Below are positions 43,645-54,845 of a stretch of DNA of 64,000 bases, in pieces (position 1 is the stretch's first letter; every line of letters starts with the position of its first letter). Location: the NCBI GenBank assembly GCA_035772735.1, contig JASDFA010000007.1:77201501-77265500 (forward strand), read 5' to 3'. The notes under the pieces are model-generated. The model worked only from the letters and a program-made list of their open reading frames with translations, ran no database searches and had not been told where the DNA came from. The position numbers and the translations under genes are program-made. This DNA comes from Datura wrightii (taxonomy: Eukaryota; Streptophyta; Magnoliopsida; Solanales; Solanaceae).

Positions 43645-45148
43645 TGATCTTGGGAAGAATTGCATGCCCAAGTGATACTTTATTACTTAATTTTTACTTG
43701 TTTATCTACTTCTATGTGTACATTCTCATGTGATTTTTATGTAAATGTGGCTTCATACAAACCAACATGATTAGTTATTGTTTTTGCAGTTAGAATGAAT
43801 TTTGGAAACTAATCTACAAGTTGGTGAAGTGGAGGAATGGACTCGAAAGCAAAACTCGAAAGTCGGCAAAAAAATGCTAAAAACTTGATGCTCCGCGATA
43901 GAGGTCGTGTCATGCCACCATCGCGGAGGCATTCTACCTAGAGGGAAATTTGAGCTGAATTCCAGTGAAGGTGCGCGATGGCACCGTGTCACGGAGCCTA
44001 TGCTCCACGTTTACTTCCTTAACACGGTGGGAAGACATTGATGCATACCCGGATTCCAGTGAAGGTGCGCGACACGTCCGTGGCACAGAGCTGATGCTCC
44101 GTGATACCCTCCGTGCCACACTGAGGATAATAATCCGGCATCCAAGTTCCAGTGAAGCTCCGCAACAGGGTTGTGGCACGGAGCTGATGCTCCTTGATAT
44201 CCTCCATGCCACGTTGCCAGTTTATTCCGGGAAATTTCTCTCTTGTATAAATAGCACACTTAGGTTTTATTTTAAGATATCTGACATTTTCAAGCTAGAA
44301 CGTGGGTATCAAGCAGTTGAGCTGAAGAAGTTCTAGGGTTAATTCTCTTCCTTTTTGTCTTAAATTTCAATTGCTTGTATGATTTCTACTTGTTTGAAGA
44401 TGTTTAATCATCAAATGAGTGGCTAATTCACCTTTGGTTGAGGTTGAGGATGATTGAAGTAGTATGTAATTGATGTTATTTCAGTTTTTATCTTCTCTAC
44501 AACGGTTATTCTACTAATTCTTGTTTTCACTACATTAATGCTTGGCCATTGTTAATGTACATCCTAGAATTCCAGTTTTATTTTTGAAAGGAAGATTAAT
44601 TGGATAGATGTGAATTGGTAGAATATGTTCTTGTCTTGGTTGAGAAATTAAGAGAAGATTAACGTTCAGAATAGAAATATATCTGTAATGTCATATTTGA
44701 TCATCTATGGAATTTGTTGTGTATTTCTAGAATATGAAGTTTTTGCATCACAGAAATCTGTAATGTAAGTCTCATGATTCTTTAATTGGAGAGGAGTTCA
44801 AAAGACCCAATCCATTGGTTAATAATTCCTGACTAACAACCGAAGAGAAGTGTTGACTGAAATTTAATCAATAATTACATATCTGCATGTTTTGCCTTAA
44901 CCTCAGCTTGTTCGTGCTATTGTTCAGATTATAATTTACAATCTTTTAACTTAAAGTTACAATAATGTATTCTTGAAAAATCACCATTTGTTCTGTTTGT
45001 CTGCTTGTATAAAGAAGTGTGTATACTAAACACTTAAAGAAAAATTACTGCCATATTACAGCCCCTGTGGGTTCGATACCTGGCTTGAAATAAAGCCACT
45101 TTTATACTTGTACGACCACGTGCACTTGCATGTAATTGGGAGTGAACA
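43645..45148 (+). repeat. C 5' LTR, 1504 bp
   Basis: TGATCTTGGG ... GGGAGTGAACA, pairing with 54846-56331. Includes CCTGTGGGTTCGATACC near the end. No gene; ORFs over 43934-44336 are products of the dyad repeats. Confidence 0.93.
43885..44254 (+). promoter_or_regulatory. C 5' LTR promoter module: CTCCGTG dyads plus TATA box
   Basis: Four degenerate ~70-80 bp units, each with CGTGxCACGGAG and GATGCTCCGTGATACCCTCC-like inverted pieces (43890-44222), then TATAAATAG at 44246-44254. Confidence 0.65.
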
Positions 45149-45150
45149 AG

Positions 45151-45172
45151 TTTTTGGCGCCGTTGCCGGGGA
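45151..45172 (+). other. C primer binding site (Asp-tRNA type)
   Basis: TTTTTGGCGCCGTTGCCGGG, two bases after the 5' LTR; matches the Athila standard TGGCGCCGTTGCCGGGGA exactly. Confidence 0.88.
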
Positions 45173-45299
45173 CTGGCAATTGGTTACTTAATTTTCTTAG
45201 TGTTAAGTTACAAGTTTGATACAAGCGTTGACGACTTGATCTTAGCGAGTTTTCTTGCGGGTATTAAGTTGTTTCTGAACGCTGGCAAGAGATAAGGAG

Positions 45300-46316
45300 T
45301 TGGTGGATCCGTTTTTAGAGCCGGAGAGACAATTTCATCTACAAAAGAGGGAAGCTCTAGAAAAGAAGTTGCAGTTATTAAGGAGAGCAATTCTGGAGCA
45401 ACAATAGCAACCATCGATTGTAAGGGCATTTTTAGTGCCTAAAGAGATGGCAGCAAGACCGGTCCGTGAGGTGGCAATCTCACATGCGAAAAATGTAACA
45501 TCCAGCATTCGCAGGCCGTAACTAGAAGGGAGATTTGAACTTAAGCAGAATATGGTGCAGTTATTGCACACCAGCGGGCAATTTACAAGTCTCCCTCGTG
45601 AAGATCCACAACAGCATCTCCAAAACTTCTTGGAGATAACTGACACATATATACCCGCTGGAGTATCATCTGATTATGTGAGGCTTACACTATTCCCGTT
45701 TTCACTGCTGGGGGAAGCCAAGAGGTGGTTGAAGGTTGAACCGCCAAATTCTATTACTACTTGGGATGACCTAGCGAGGAAGTTTTTGATACGATTCTTT
45801 CCATCAGGGAAGGCTGCCAGGCTTAGAAGTCAAATTCTAAGCTTCAAACAGAGAGATGGCGAGAATTTGTATCAGGCTTGGGAGAGGTTCAACTCAATGC
45901 TAAGAGATTGTCCTCACTATCACCAGTCTAATGATGTGTTGGTGCATACATTCATTGAGGGCTTGGAATCGCATACGAAGATTTTGTTAGACTCAGCAGC
46001 CGGGGGGCAGACATTGGAAAAGACCTACGAAGAGCTTTACACCTTGTTGAACCGTATTTCACAAGGTAATCCAGAATGGAATGCGGATACAACTCGAGGG
46101 GGAGCAAAGAAAGCCGCAGGGGTCTTTGAGGTGGATGGATTCACAACTATCGTTGCACAGATAGCTGCTTTGCAAAATCAACTTACCAGTCATTTCAGCA
46201 GTATGAGCTTGAGCCAGGCACAAGCCCTAGTCAATGCAGTTCATCAGGTGTGGTGTGAAGTCTGTGGAAGTAGTCAACACTCATCTGAGTGTTGTGGTGC
46301 AATCCAGATTCGGTAA
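45300..46316 (+). pseudogene. C gag
   Basis: An N-terminal part with stops (45300-45550), then a 254-residue open segment at 45552-46316. It has SLPREDPQQHLQNFLEITDT, LTLFPFSLLGEAKRWLKVE, SITTWDDLARKFLIRFFPSG and a final zinc knuckle CEVCGSSQHSSECC. This is Retrotrans_gag of Athila type. After the knuckle a one-base shift moves the frame; the Asn/Gln-rich gag tail continues to a stop near 46485. Capsid and nucleocapsid role. F and H have the same domain. Confidence 0.9.
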
Positions 46317-46717
46317 ATTTTGTTGGAAATGCCCAGAGGAGCAATAATCAGCAGTATGGCAACAGTTACAACCCAAATTGGAGGAATCATCCGAATTTTT
46401 CATGGGGGAGTAATAGTCATCAGGGACAGAGTTCAAATCAGGGCATGCACATAAATCAAGGATGTCATCACAATTTTCAGCCGTAGTTTAGAGGAAATAA
46501 TGCACCTCCTCAGTCCAGTAACATCGAGGATATGCTTAATACCATAATAGCTAACCAGGCGCAGATGCAGGCTGATCAGGTAAAATTGACAGCTGATATG
46601 AAAAATCAGTCGTTAGCTACAAAGGAATTGGAGTATCAGTTGGGACAGTTAGCTGGAGCCTAAAATACTAAACTGAGGGGAGGATTACCAAGTGATACAG
46701 ACCCAAATCCTAAGCAG

Positions 46718-48217
46718 GTGAATGCAGTTTCCACCTGGAGTGGAAAGCAACTCGGGGAGGTGGAACCCAAAAGGCCACCTCAAAAATCAGGAGCAACAGA
46801 AAAGGATAAAGGAAACGATCATGTGAGGGGGAATGAAAAGGCAACAGAGATGGAAAGACCACTGCCCCCATTTCCTCAAAGATTGAAAAAGCACAAGGAG
46901 GAAGCATGCTTCAAGAAGTTCATGGAAGTGTTAAAGCAGGTACATATTAATCTTCCTTTAGTTGATGTGTCGCAGGGAGTGCCAAAATATGCTAAGTACA
47001 TCAAAGATATTGTAGCAAACAAGAGCAGACTGAAAGAGTATGCTACAGTTGCACTGACTGAGGAGTGCACCTCCCGTAGTCAAACTCAATTGCCGACAAA
47101 GCTCAAGGATCCTGGGAGCTTCACTATTCAGATCACAATTAGGCAGTCTATTCGAGCTTGTGGTTTGTGCGATTTGGGAGCAAGTATAAATTTGATGCCA
47201 ACATCAGTATTCAAGAAGCTGGGGCTGGGCAGTCCTAGACCCACTACTGTGATCTTGCAGCTAGCTGACCGTTCATTGGCCAGACCTGATGGAATTGTGG
47301 AGGATGTACTAGTGCAAATAGGATCCCTCATTTTCCCGGTGGATTTTACAGTTCTTGATTTTGAGCCAGATGCGGAAGTCCCATTTATTTTGGGACGTCC
47401 CTTTTTGGCGACCGGGCGAGCCTTAATTGATGTAGCTGTTGGGAAGCTAACCATGAGAGCTTGTGATAAGGTAGAGGTCTTTGATGTCTACAAGGCCATG
47501 AAGCTACCAGCCATCTATGAAGAGTTATCAGCAATCAGTATTTTAAATCAGGAATCGACCCTTCAAATTATTGACTCACAAGATCCCTTGGAGAGAGCCT
47601 TGGTGGGACATGATCATTTTGGGGACAATGCAACATATGAGATGGTGCAGACTTTGAATGAGCCAAAATGGTTCTTCAGGAAGCAAGATTTTGAACCATT
47701 GCAGAGGTCCTTGGAACCATCCCCAAAGCCATCAATAGAGGAGGCACCTAAATTGGAGTTAAAGACATTGCCTCCACATTTGCAGTATGTATTCTTAGGT
47801 GAAGATGACACCTTACCAGTCATCATTTCAGTAGAACTGACAGATGCACAAGTGAAAGAGGCATTGGTGGTCCTTAAGAGGCGAAAGAGAGCAATGGGAT
47901 GGAAAATGTCGGACATTAAGGGGATTAGTCCATCTTTTTGCATGCACAGGATATTTATGGAAGAGGGATCCAAGCCAACCGTGCAACATCAGCGGAGATT
48001 GAACCCGGTGATGAAGGATGTATTCAGAAAGGAAGTGATCAAGTGGCTGGATGCAGGAGTGGTATATCCCATCTCAGACAGTGAATGGGTTAGCCCAGTC
48101 ACGTGCTGGCGAATTTGCATAGATTATAGGAAGCTCAATGAGGCCACTCGAAAAGATCACTATCCGATTCCATTCATTGATCAGATGTTAGACAAGCTGG
48201 CAGGGCAGGAATATTAG
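46718..48217 (+). pseudogene. C aspartic protease and start of RT
   Basis: A 499-residue open segment, the longest in the window. Residues 1-60 are the linker (STWSGKQLGEVEPKRP). Residues ~130-260 are the protease: CGLCDLGASINLMPTSVFKK, VDFTVLDFEPDAEVPFILGR and PFLATGRALIDV. Residues ~340-499 are the region before RT and its fingers (CIDYRKLNEATRKDHYPIPF). Between WVSPV and CWRICIDYRKL about 25 residues expected in the family (the K-x-G...TGW loop) are missing in frame. It ends at a stop by frameshift. Confidence 0.92.
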
Positions 48218-48720
48218 CTTTCTGGATGGTTACTCTGGCTATAATCAAATAGCCATAGCACCAGAAGATCAGGAGAAGACCACGTTTACATGTCCTTATG
48301 GGACATATGCTTTCAGGCGGATGCCTTTTGGTCTATGCAATGCACCAGCCACATTCCAGCGATGCATGATGGCAATATTCCATGATATGGTGGAAAACTA
48401 TGTCAAGGAATTTATGGATGACTTTTCTGTTTTTGGTAACTCGTTTGCTATGTGTTTGCAGAATCTTAACAGGGTGTTAGCTAGATGTGAAGACTAAAAC
48501 CTGGTGCTCAACTGGGAAAAGTGTCACTTTTTAGTCAAGGAGGGTATTGTTCTTAGCCATAAGGTGTCATGCAGAGGTTGGAAGTCAATCGTGCAAAGAT
48601 AGAGGTGATTGGAAAGCTACCACCACCAGTATCAGTTAAGGGTGTCCACAGCTTTCTAGGACATGCTGGGTTTTACAGACAATTTATTCAAGACTTCTCT
48701 AAAATTTATAGACCGATATG
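48205..48720 (+). pseudogene. C reverse transcriptase palm and thumb
   Basis: Continues in another frame: FLDGYSGYNQIAIAPEDQEK, TTFTCPYGTYAFRRMPFGLC, NAPATFQRCMMAIFHDMVE, then the catalytic FMDDFSVFG (YMDD type, both Asp kept, about 48411-48437). A stop falls at about 48495. The thumb continues at 48569 with KLPPPVSVKGVHSFLGHAG. The active site is intact, but the upstream loop deletion and frame breaks are not. Confidence 0.9.
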
Positions 48721-49200
48721 CTGGTTGCTAGAAAAAGAGGTGAAGTTTGAATTTGACAAGGAATGTGTAGAAGCATTTGAGGAGCTGAAAAAGAAGCTGG
48801 TGGAAGCTCCTATTCTCATTGCTCCGGATTGGGAATATCCTTTTGAGTTAATGTGTGATGCAAGTGATGTGGCTGTGGAGCGGTATTGGGGCAGTGAAGG
48901 AATAAGATTTTTCATTCCATCTACTATGCAAGCAAAACACTTGATGTTGTACAAGTTAATTATACAGTCACTGAGAAGGAGATGCTGGCTCTAGTGTTTG
49001 CATTTGACAAGTTTAGATCCTATCGTGTGGGGTCGAAAGTGGTGGTACACACTGATCATGCGGTAATTCGGTACTTATTTGGCAAGAAAGATGCAAAGCC
49101 TAGGCTAATCAGGTGGATATTATTGCTGCAAGAGTTTGATCTGGAGATCTGAGACAGGAAGGGAAGTGAAAATCAGGTTGCAGATCACCTATCGCGACTA
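48720..49200 (+). pseudogene. C RNase H domain
   Basis: The first Asp lies in PFELMCDASDVAV; the next ~20 residues are shifted out of frame (the expected GAVLGQ block reads ERYWGSE). Then TEKEMLALVFAFDKFRSY (Glu), VVVHTDHAVIRYLF (Asp) and NQVADHLSRLE (Asp). One in-frame stop replaces the residue before DRKGSENQ at 49150. Confidence 0.88.
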
Positions 49201-50572
49201 GAGAACCGTTCACATATGAAGGAAGGTGAGCACATCCGAGAAGAGTTCCCCGATGAACAACTCTTGGCAATAAAGGAAGCTGAACTCCCTTGGTATGCAA
49301 ATATTGTGAACTTGTTGGTAAGTGGAGTATACCCACCTGAGGCAACGGCTCAACAAAGGAAGAAGCTGAGGCATGAGTCCCTGTAATACATGTGGGATGA
49401 GCCGTATCTATTCAAGCAAGGACCAGATCAAGTGATGAGTGATGCATTCCAGAAAGTCAGACGGTAGAGGTGCTGAGGAGTTGTCATTCATCGTCGTATG
49501 GAGGTCATCATGGAGGAGAGCGTACTTCTCACAAAGTGTTGCAATTTGGGTTCTTTTGGCCCACACTATTCAAAGATGTTTCAGCTTATGTCAAAGTATG
49601 TGATAGATGTCAAAGAACAGGAACAATCGGCAGAAGACAGGAAATGCCATTGCATCACATAAGGAAGTTGAGGTGTTTGATGTGTGGGGGATAGATTTTA
49701 TGGGCCCGTTTCCACCATCGTTTGGAAATCAATACATCTTGGTGGTAGTGGACTACGTGTCTAAGTGGGTTGAGGCAGTAGCTTGTCCCAGGAACGACAA
49801 CAAGGTGGTGACTAGATTTGTGAAGAAGTAGATTTTCACCAGGTTTGGTACGCCACAAGCAATTATCAGTGATGGAGGAGCACATTTTGTGAATGTAGGG
49901 TTCAGGAAATTGCTAGCGAAATACGGGGTTTGGCATAAAGTGGCTACAGTATATCATCCCCAAACTAGCGGGCAAGTAAAGGTGTCAAACAGGGAAATTA
50001 AACAGATTTTACAGAAAACGGTGAATGCACAATGCTTGGATTGGGCAAGCAAACTGGATGATGCATTGTGGGAATATCGAACTGCATATAAGACACCCAT
50101 TGGGACTTCACCGTACAGATTGGTTTACAGGAAGGCATGTCACCTACCCACGGAGCTAGAACATCGAGCTTTTTGGGCTGTGCGGAAGCTGAACATGGAT
50201 CCTGAGCTTGCAGGAAAGAGGATATTGATGCAGCTGAGTAAGTTGGACGAGTTTCGATGGCACGCATATGAAAGTGCAAAATGCTACAAAGAAAAAATGA
50301 AAAGGTGGCACGATAGGCACATGGTGCATTGAATCTTTGAGCCGGGCCAAAAGGTGTTGCTATTCAACTCTAGGTTGAAACGCTTCCCAGGGAAATTGCG
50401 CTCCAAGTGGCCAGGGCCGTTTGAAGTAGCAAGGATGACTCCACACATGGCAGTTGAATTGTGGCAAGAGGATAAAAGTGCCACATTTTTGGTGAATGGG
50501 AAAAGGTGTAAGCACTACTGGGGTGAACACGTTAATCGAGATAAGACGTCTATCACCTTAGTAGATGAATGA
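49201..50572 (+). pseudogene. C integrase, catalytic Glu replaced by Lys
   Basis: Zinc-binding region at 49470-49694 (SCHSSSYGGHHG, then VCDRCQRTG). Core: VWGIDFMGPFPPSFGNQYIL (first Asp), AIISDGGAHFVN (second Asp, kept), then SGQVKVSNREIKQIL at about 49971, where relatives have GQVEVSN or GQTE; the third acidic residue is Lys (AAG). Then DDALWEYRTAYKTPIGTSPY. C-terminal part at 50354-50572: LFNSRLKRFPGKLRSKWPGP, the GPF/Y module. In-frame stops at 49829 and 50330. Confidence 0.9.
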
Positions 50573-51873
50573 GGATGTCAAGCGTCAAGCCGCGACGGTA
50601 AACCAAGCACTGCACGGGAGGCAACCCGTGGATGTAATGTACTAGACTAGTTAGGAACAAATTCAAAAAAGAAAAAAAAAGGTTGGCACTAAGTGGGAGT
50701 CAACCCACGATTTTCTAACAAGATGTTGTTATTTGATGATTTTTAGGGAATATGGAGGGGCAAAAATACAAAATCACAAGTGAAAAAGAATAAAGGTAAA
50801 AAGTGAAAATTAGGGCAAGAAACAATGAGCCTACGCGTTGGCTCCGTGTCACAGAGGCTGACCTTCGTGTTACCCTCCGTGACACGTTGAGGCTAATCCA
50901 GGTTTTTTAAGGTATCCAGTAAGCTTCTGCGTTGGCTCCATGTCACGGAGCTTACCCTACGCGTTGGCTCCGTGTCACGGAGCTTACCCTACGCGTTGGC
51001 CTCCGTGACACGTTGAGGCCAATTTCGCGTTGGGTCAGTTCGGGGCAGCGGGTGACCCGCGCGAAATCACTCTTTTTAACCCCCAAAACACGATTTTTCC
51101 CCATTTTGCTGAAACCCTCCGCGACAAAACTCCCATTTCCCCTTCTCCCTCAACGTGCCACGGCCCTAGCTACGGAAATTTCTTTAATTCTTCTTAAAAC
51201 TCTTCAAGTAAAGGTATGTTCTCGAATTTTTTCTCATTCTTGATGCATAGTTTGAGTCTTGAACATGTTTTCTGAGGAAACTCTGCCCTAAGGTATTAAT
51301 GAGATGTGTAATTGCTTGGGTTAGTGATGAATGTTGATTTTGTACTAGTGTTGTGTTTTGAACTCAATATTTACATGAAATGTGTTGAAAATCTTCTATT
51401 GTTGATAACTAGGTTTGAGAAAGTGAGTTTTGAAGAAGAAGAAGAAGAAAAAAGGGTAGAAACAGAGAAATTTTGGGCAGTGGGTGTTGTTGGAGTTTAA
51501 AAAAAAATTGTGCTTAAACTTTGAATGTGTTAGGTTGAAGATTGATTTTTGGGGGAATGAAAGTAGGAAAATCCCATAGGTTGTTGTGCACAAATTGCGA
51601 ATTGCTCATGATTGTATAAATGAATCGATGGATGAACTTTAATAATGTATTGTATGAAGTCTGAGTAGTACAATGAAACCATCCCATCCACTTTTATGAA
51701 TACACTGAACCTTTTGGGAAATAAGAGCTGAAATTATGTGGTTGTTCTTTTCGAAATGTATTGATTACGGCTAAAAAACCAAGTGTGGGGTGATCAAATT
51801 AAGCCAAGCCTTAGTAGTAGCCAAATATACCATGAATTACATTTGAAATATATGCTTTTGATGGATAGGACAA
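50573..51873 (+). other. C spacer between pol and post-pol ORF
   Basis: No coding sequence. In order: VNQALHGRQP-coding tail of pol near 50600, dyad cluster 50826-51040, TATA-like CTTTTTAACCC at about 51070, a C/T-rich leader, splice-donor-like TCAAGTAAAGGTATGT (51204-51219), AT-rich DNA, and an acceptor-like GATAG at 51868 six bases before the ORF start. Confidence 0.55.
50826..51040 (+). promoter_or_regulatory. C internal dyad cluster with 32 bp tandem repeat
   Basis: Holds CTCCGTGTCACGGAG palindromes and ACCCTCCGTGACACGTTGAG, near-copies of the LTR pieces CTCCGTGATACCCTCCGTG and GCCACACTGAGG. An exact 32 bp unit repeats from 50951 to 50983. Matches the LTR promoter module in kind and order. 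Confidence 0.6.
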
Positions 51874-53093
51874 ATGTTTGGAAGGCAAGACAAGGGGAAA
51901 GGCGCATCCACATCTGGCGCCAACAGAAAAAGACTGAGAATTGGGGCAGCAATGCCAGCAGCACCACCTATTCCAAGGGAGCAATGTAGACAATATAGAA
52001 CACGATGGGTCTCAGATGAGGGAAAGAAATGGTACTCCAAATACAAGGAAACCAAGTATTTTCCAGAGGAACAAATAGCACGAGAACTACTAGCTCAAGA
52101 ATTCCCGAGAATCCTACACAGGATAAACATTGTTGGGTTAAACTTCATCTTTGAAGAATCCAAAGAGTGCAATCTCCACCTCATAAGGGAATTCTACGCT
52201 AATTGGAACCCCACCGTGCACAGCCACACAGTCAAGATCAGAGGACAAGTGGTTACTTTTGAACCACAGCATCTTAATGCCATCTTGGGGACGCCGGACA
52301 TAGAGGTGCATGTCCTTCGCCAGCTGAACATCACTCCACCGTATGCAGATATCAGACGCAATTATGTGGAGCATGATCAACAGCTAGGTGGAGTCGTCAC
52401 AAGGAAAGAGGATATCACCAGACATTGTCATACTCCCAAATGAATAGAGAAGCGAGGATCTAGTTGAAGATAGTGTGTACTTGCCTGATCCCGGGGGTGC
52501 ACATGAATGATGTCACCTGGGACAGAGTTTGTTTGGTGTATGCATTGATGAAAGGACTGGATATAAATGTTGGAGCGGTGATTATTTCTGCCATGAAGAG
52601 AGCCAGACTTCATCAAGGGCATCGGTATGGTTTCGGTGGTCTTCTAACAACTTTTCTCAGGGGCCATGATATTGAAGAAGAGGCCCTGGATTACATTCCG
52701 CAAATTGATCATCGTGCTTTGGACGTCACTAAGACCAAAGCACTTGATACCACAGTTGGGCCGGTGCTTACACTAGCCGAGCGACATGCTTGAGATGACC
52801 AATACATGGCCAGAATATATGATTTGCAGATACTGAAACTGCAGACTGCTGGAAGGCCCATTACAGAGGATGAATTGTGACAGCTCGAGATGGATTATCC
52901 ATTTAATGAGCATGCCCGAGCATTATGCAAAATTGGACCCGCATTTGTAGAACCAGTTGATGACGACGTCCCTACCGATGAGGAAACATGCTGGGATGAC
53001 TAAGACATTGAGTCAGAGAAGTACGGCGGAGAAGATTCTGATCTTGGAGATGAGGCACTAGCACCTGATGAAGAGATTGAACATTTTGATTGA
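51874..53093 (+). pseudogene. C post-pol ORF (Athila env-position protein)
   Basis: 51874-52443 is open (189 residues, MFGRQDKGKGASTSGANRKR), then a frameshift to 52464-52793 (RVCLVYALMKGLDINVGAVI, ALDTTVGPVLTLAERHA), then a coiled-coil and acidic tail (DEALAPDEEIEHFD) ending at 53093. The N-terminal half has CNLHLIREFYANWNP and VKIRGQVVTFEPQHLNAILG, which I associate with the 'putative plant transposon protein' family (PF20167). Historically called env-like from its position, but I see no signal peptide or membrane segment. Homologues in F, G and H. Confidence 0.65.
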
Positions 53094-54832
53094 TCAGGGA
53101 GTTACACCACCCAAACCTTATTTTGAATTGCAGATATGTGAACACTGGGGACAGTGTTCCAACTAAGTGTGGGGTGGGAGTAGTTAGGTGCTGGTGTAGT
53201 AAGGTTGTGTTGTGCTGTGCTTGTGCTTCTGTGGCTATTTAATGTGTGACATTGTGTTTCATGTTATGTGGTTGATGATTTTGTGTGTTGGTGCTAGTGA
53301 TGTAATAAATTGTTAAGGAGTTATTTGTGTAATTATTTGTGTAAGTTATTTGTTATTTTTATTTTTTAGTTTTTATTTTTTTTGGTTTTTTGTTTGGGTT
53401 TCTCGGTTCTTATTTTCGGTGCTTTTTCTAAGAATAGTCCCTTTGAACCGAAGTCTTAGATAGAGACTGTTCCCTATGATGGATGGATGACAACCGTCTT
53501 AAGGGAAATTTAGTCAGTAGGTTTAGATTTTTTTGAACACACAGCTAATTAATGGTTCGACATTCTTATTATTTGCTATATTGTAAGATGCAAGTGTGAT
53601 TTGTATGGAAGCATGCAAGTGTGTTAAACATGTTGAGACACCTAGGCTCTAGAATTCGACTCGTTGTGATTAGAGCTTAATTTTGAATTCTTGTAATTAA
53701 CTGAGTTAAGAGTCTGCGAATATGTCTTGAATTGAGCATGTGCAATGAGTGTGAGTTTTTCTAATATCCATGCTACTGTGAAGTGTCTAGAACTTGCCTG
53801 GTGTGTATATAAAACAAAATGAAGGATGTGGATTGTAGGAGAGGATGTAGGCATTTCTTGGAATGAACCTAAATTTTATCCCTTATCTTACCTACCTTGA
53901 ATGTTAAATTCTAGTTATCCCCATTGAGCCTTAAGCCTATTTTTTGATAGTTACAACATAAGCTTAATCCTTTTCTTTCATTATCCGTGAATTTGATCCA
54001 AAACTCTTAAGCGCTTAAGTGAAAAATTCCAAAGAGTGAAGGAGTGAGAAGCGTGAAACAGAAGGAAAAGTAGAAATTGTGGAAGTTGAGAAAAGGACAA
54101 AGGTGCACTTGTTTGAAAATGATTGATTATTAGTAGAGAGTAAGAAAGTAAATGAAAAATTTGCTTAAATACGCTTTACTAGTAAGCTGAGTGTGCTTAA
54201 AGAAATGGGAACAAAAAGAGAAAATTCAAGAGTGAGAAGAGTGAGGAGGAAGTATAGAGGAGATGTCTTTAATGAACGTGGATGTATTAAAAGCGCTTGG
54301 GGGAAGATAGTCATTATTACTGGCCAGAATAGTACCTCCTCGTCCCTTAGCTTATATTACAACCCATTAAGTCCTACTTGATCTTACGTTCATACATCCT
54401 TAAATTAGTGGAGTAAACACTAAGGGCAAGCATATGGTTCACCACATGATGCATGTGAATTCTTTGAGAGAGTGAGCGTAATTCTATTCATATGCCCATA
54501 CCTTTTGTGATTTGAGATTCTTTTGAAGTAAAAATGGGGTAACTCTCTTGTGTTGTGAGGGCACATGTTTAATGAGAGATAACATTCATGTGGATCTCTT
54601 GATCGGTTGATTTGCATGAGTTTGCTAATATTGAGAGTCGATTCTTGAGGTTAGGAAGTCTTAACATAGTTGTAATTCATTTCAATGATTAAATCATGCA
54701 TGCCTTATTTTTAACTTGCTATCTTAATTAATCCTTATAGCCATAGCTTGAATTGTCTTGCTAAATTAGCTATGCGTGAGTCTTTAATTACATGAGATGT
54801 GAAAGGGTTGTTCGAGGACGAACAAGGCTTTA
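53094..54832 (+). other. C 3' non-coding region
   Basis: No supportable gene. Begins with AAGTGTGGGGTGGGAGTAG (53163), a purine tract like the true polypurine tract, then T-rich DNA (53340-53400) and A/G-rich DNA (53990-54290). Similar in character to 11800-13280 of G. Confidence 0.5.
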
Positions 54833-54845
54833 AGTGTGGGGTAGG
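54833..54845 (+). other. C polypurine tract
   Basis: AGTGTGGGGTAGG, directly before the 3' LTR start TGATCTTGGG. Confidence 0.82.

Noticed and set aside
43934..44336. ORFs of 62-123 codons in LTR C, also at 55111-55537
   Set aside because: They overlap on both strands over the dyad cluster; frames differ between copies only as neutral sequence would.
46718..48217. 499-codon ORF as a host protein gene
   Set aside because: It is the protease and RT start of element C, inside clear LTRs with target duplications.
51874..53093. Calling the post-pol ORF of C a viral envelope protein
   Set aside because: No signal peptide, membrane segment or cysteine pattern is visible; only the position is env-like.
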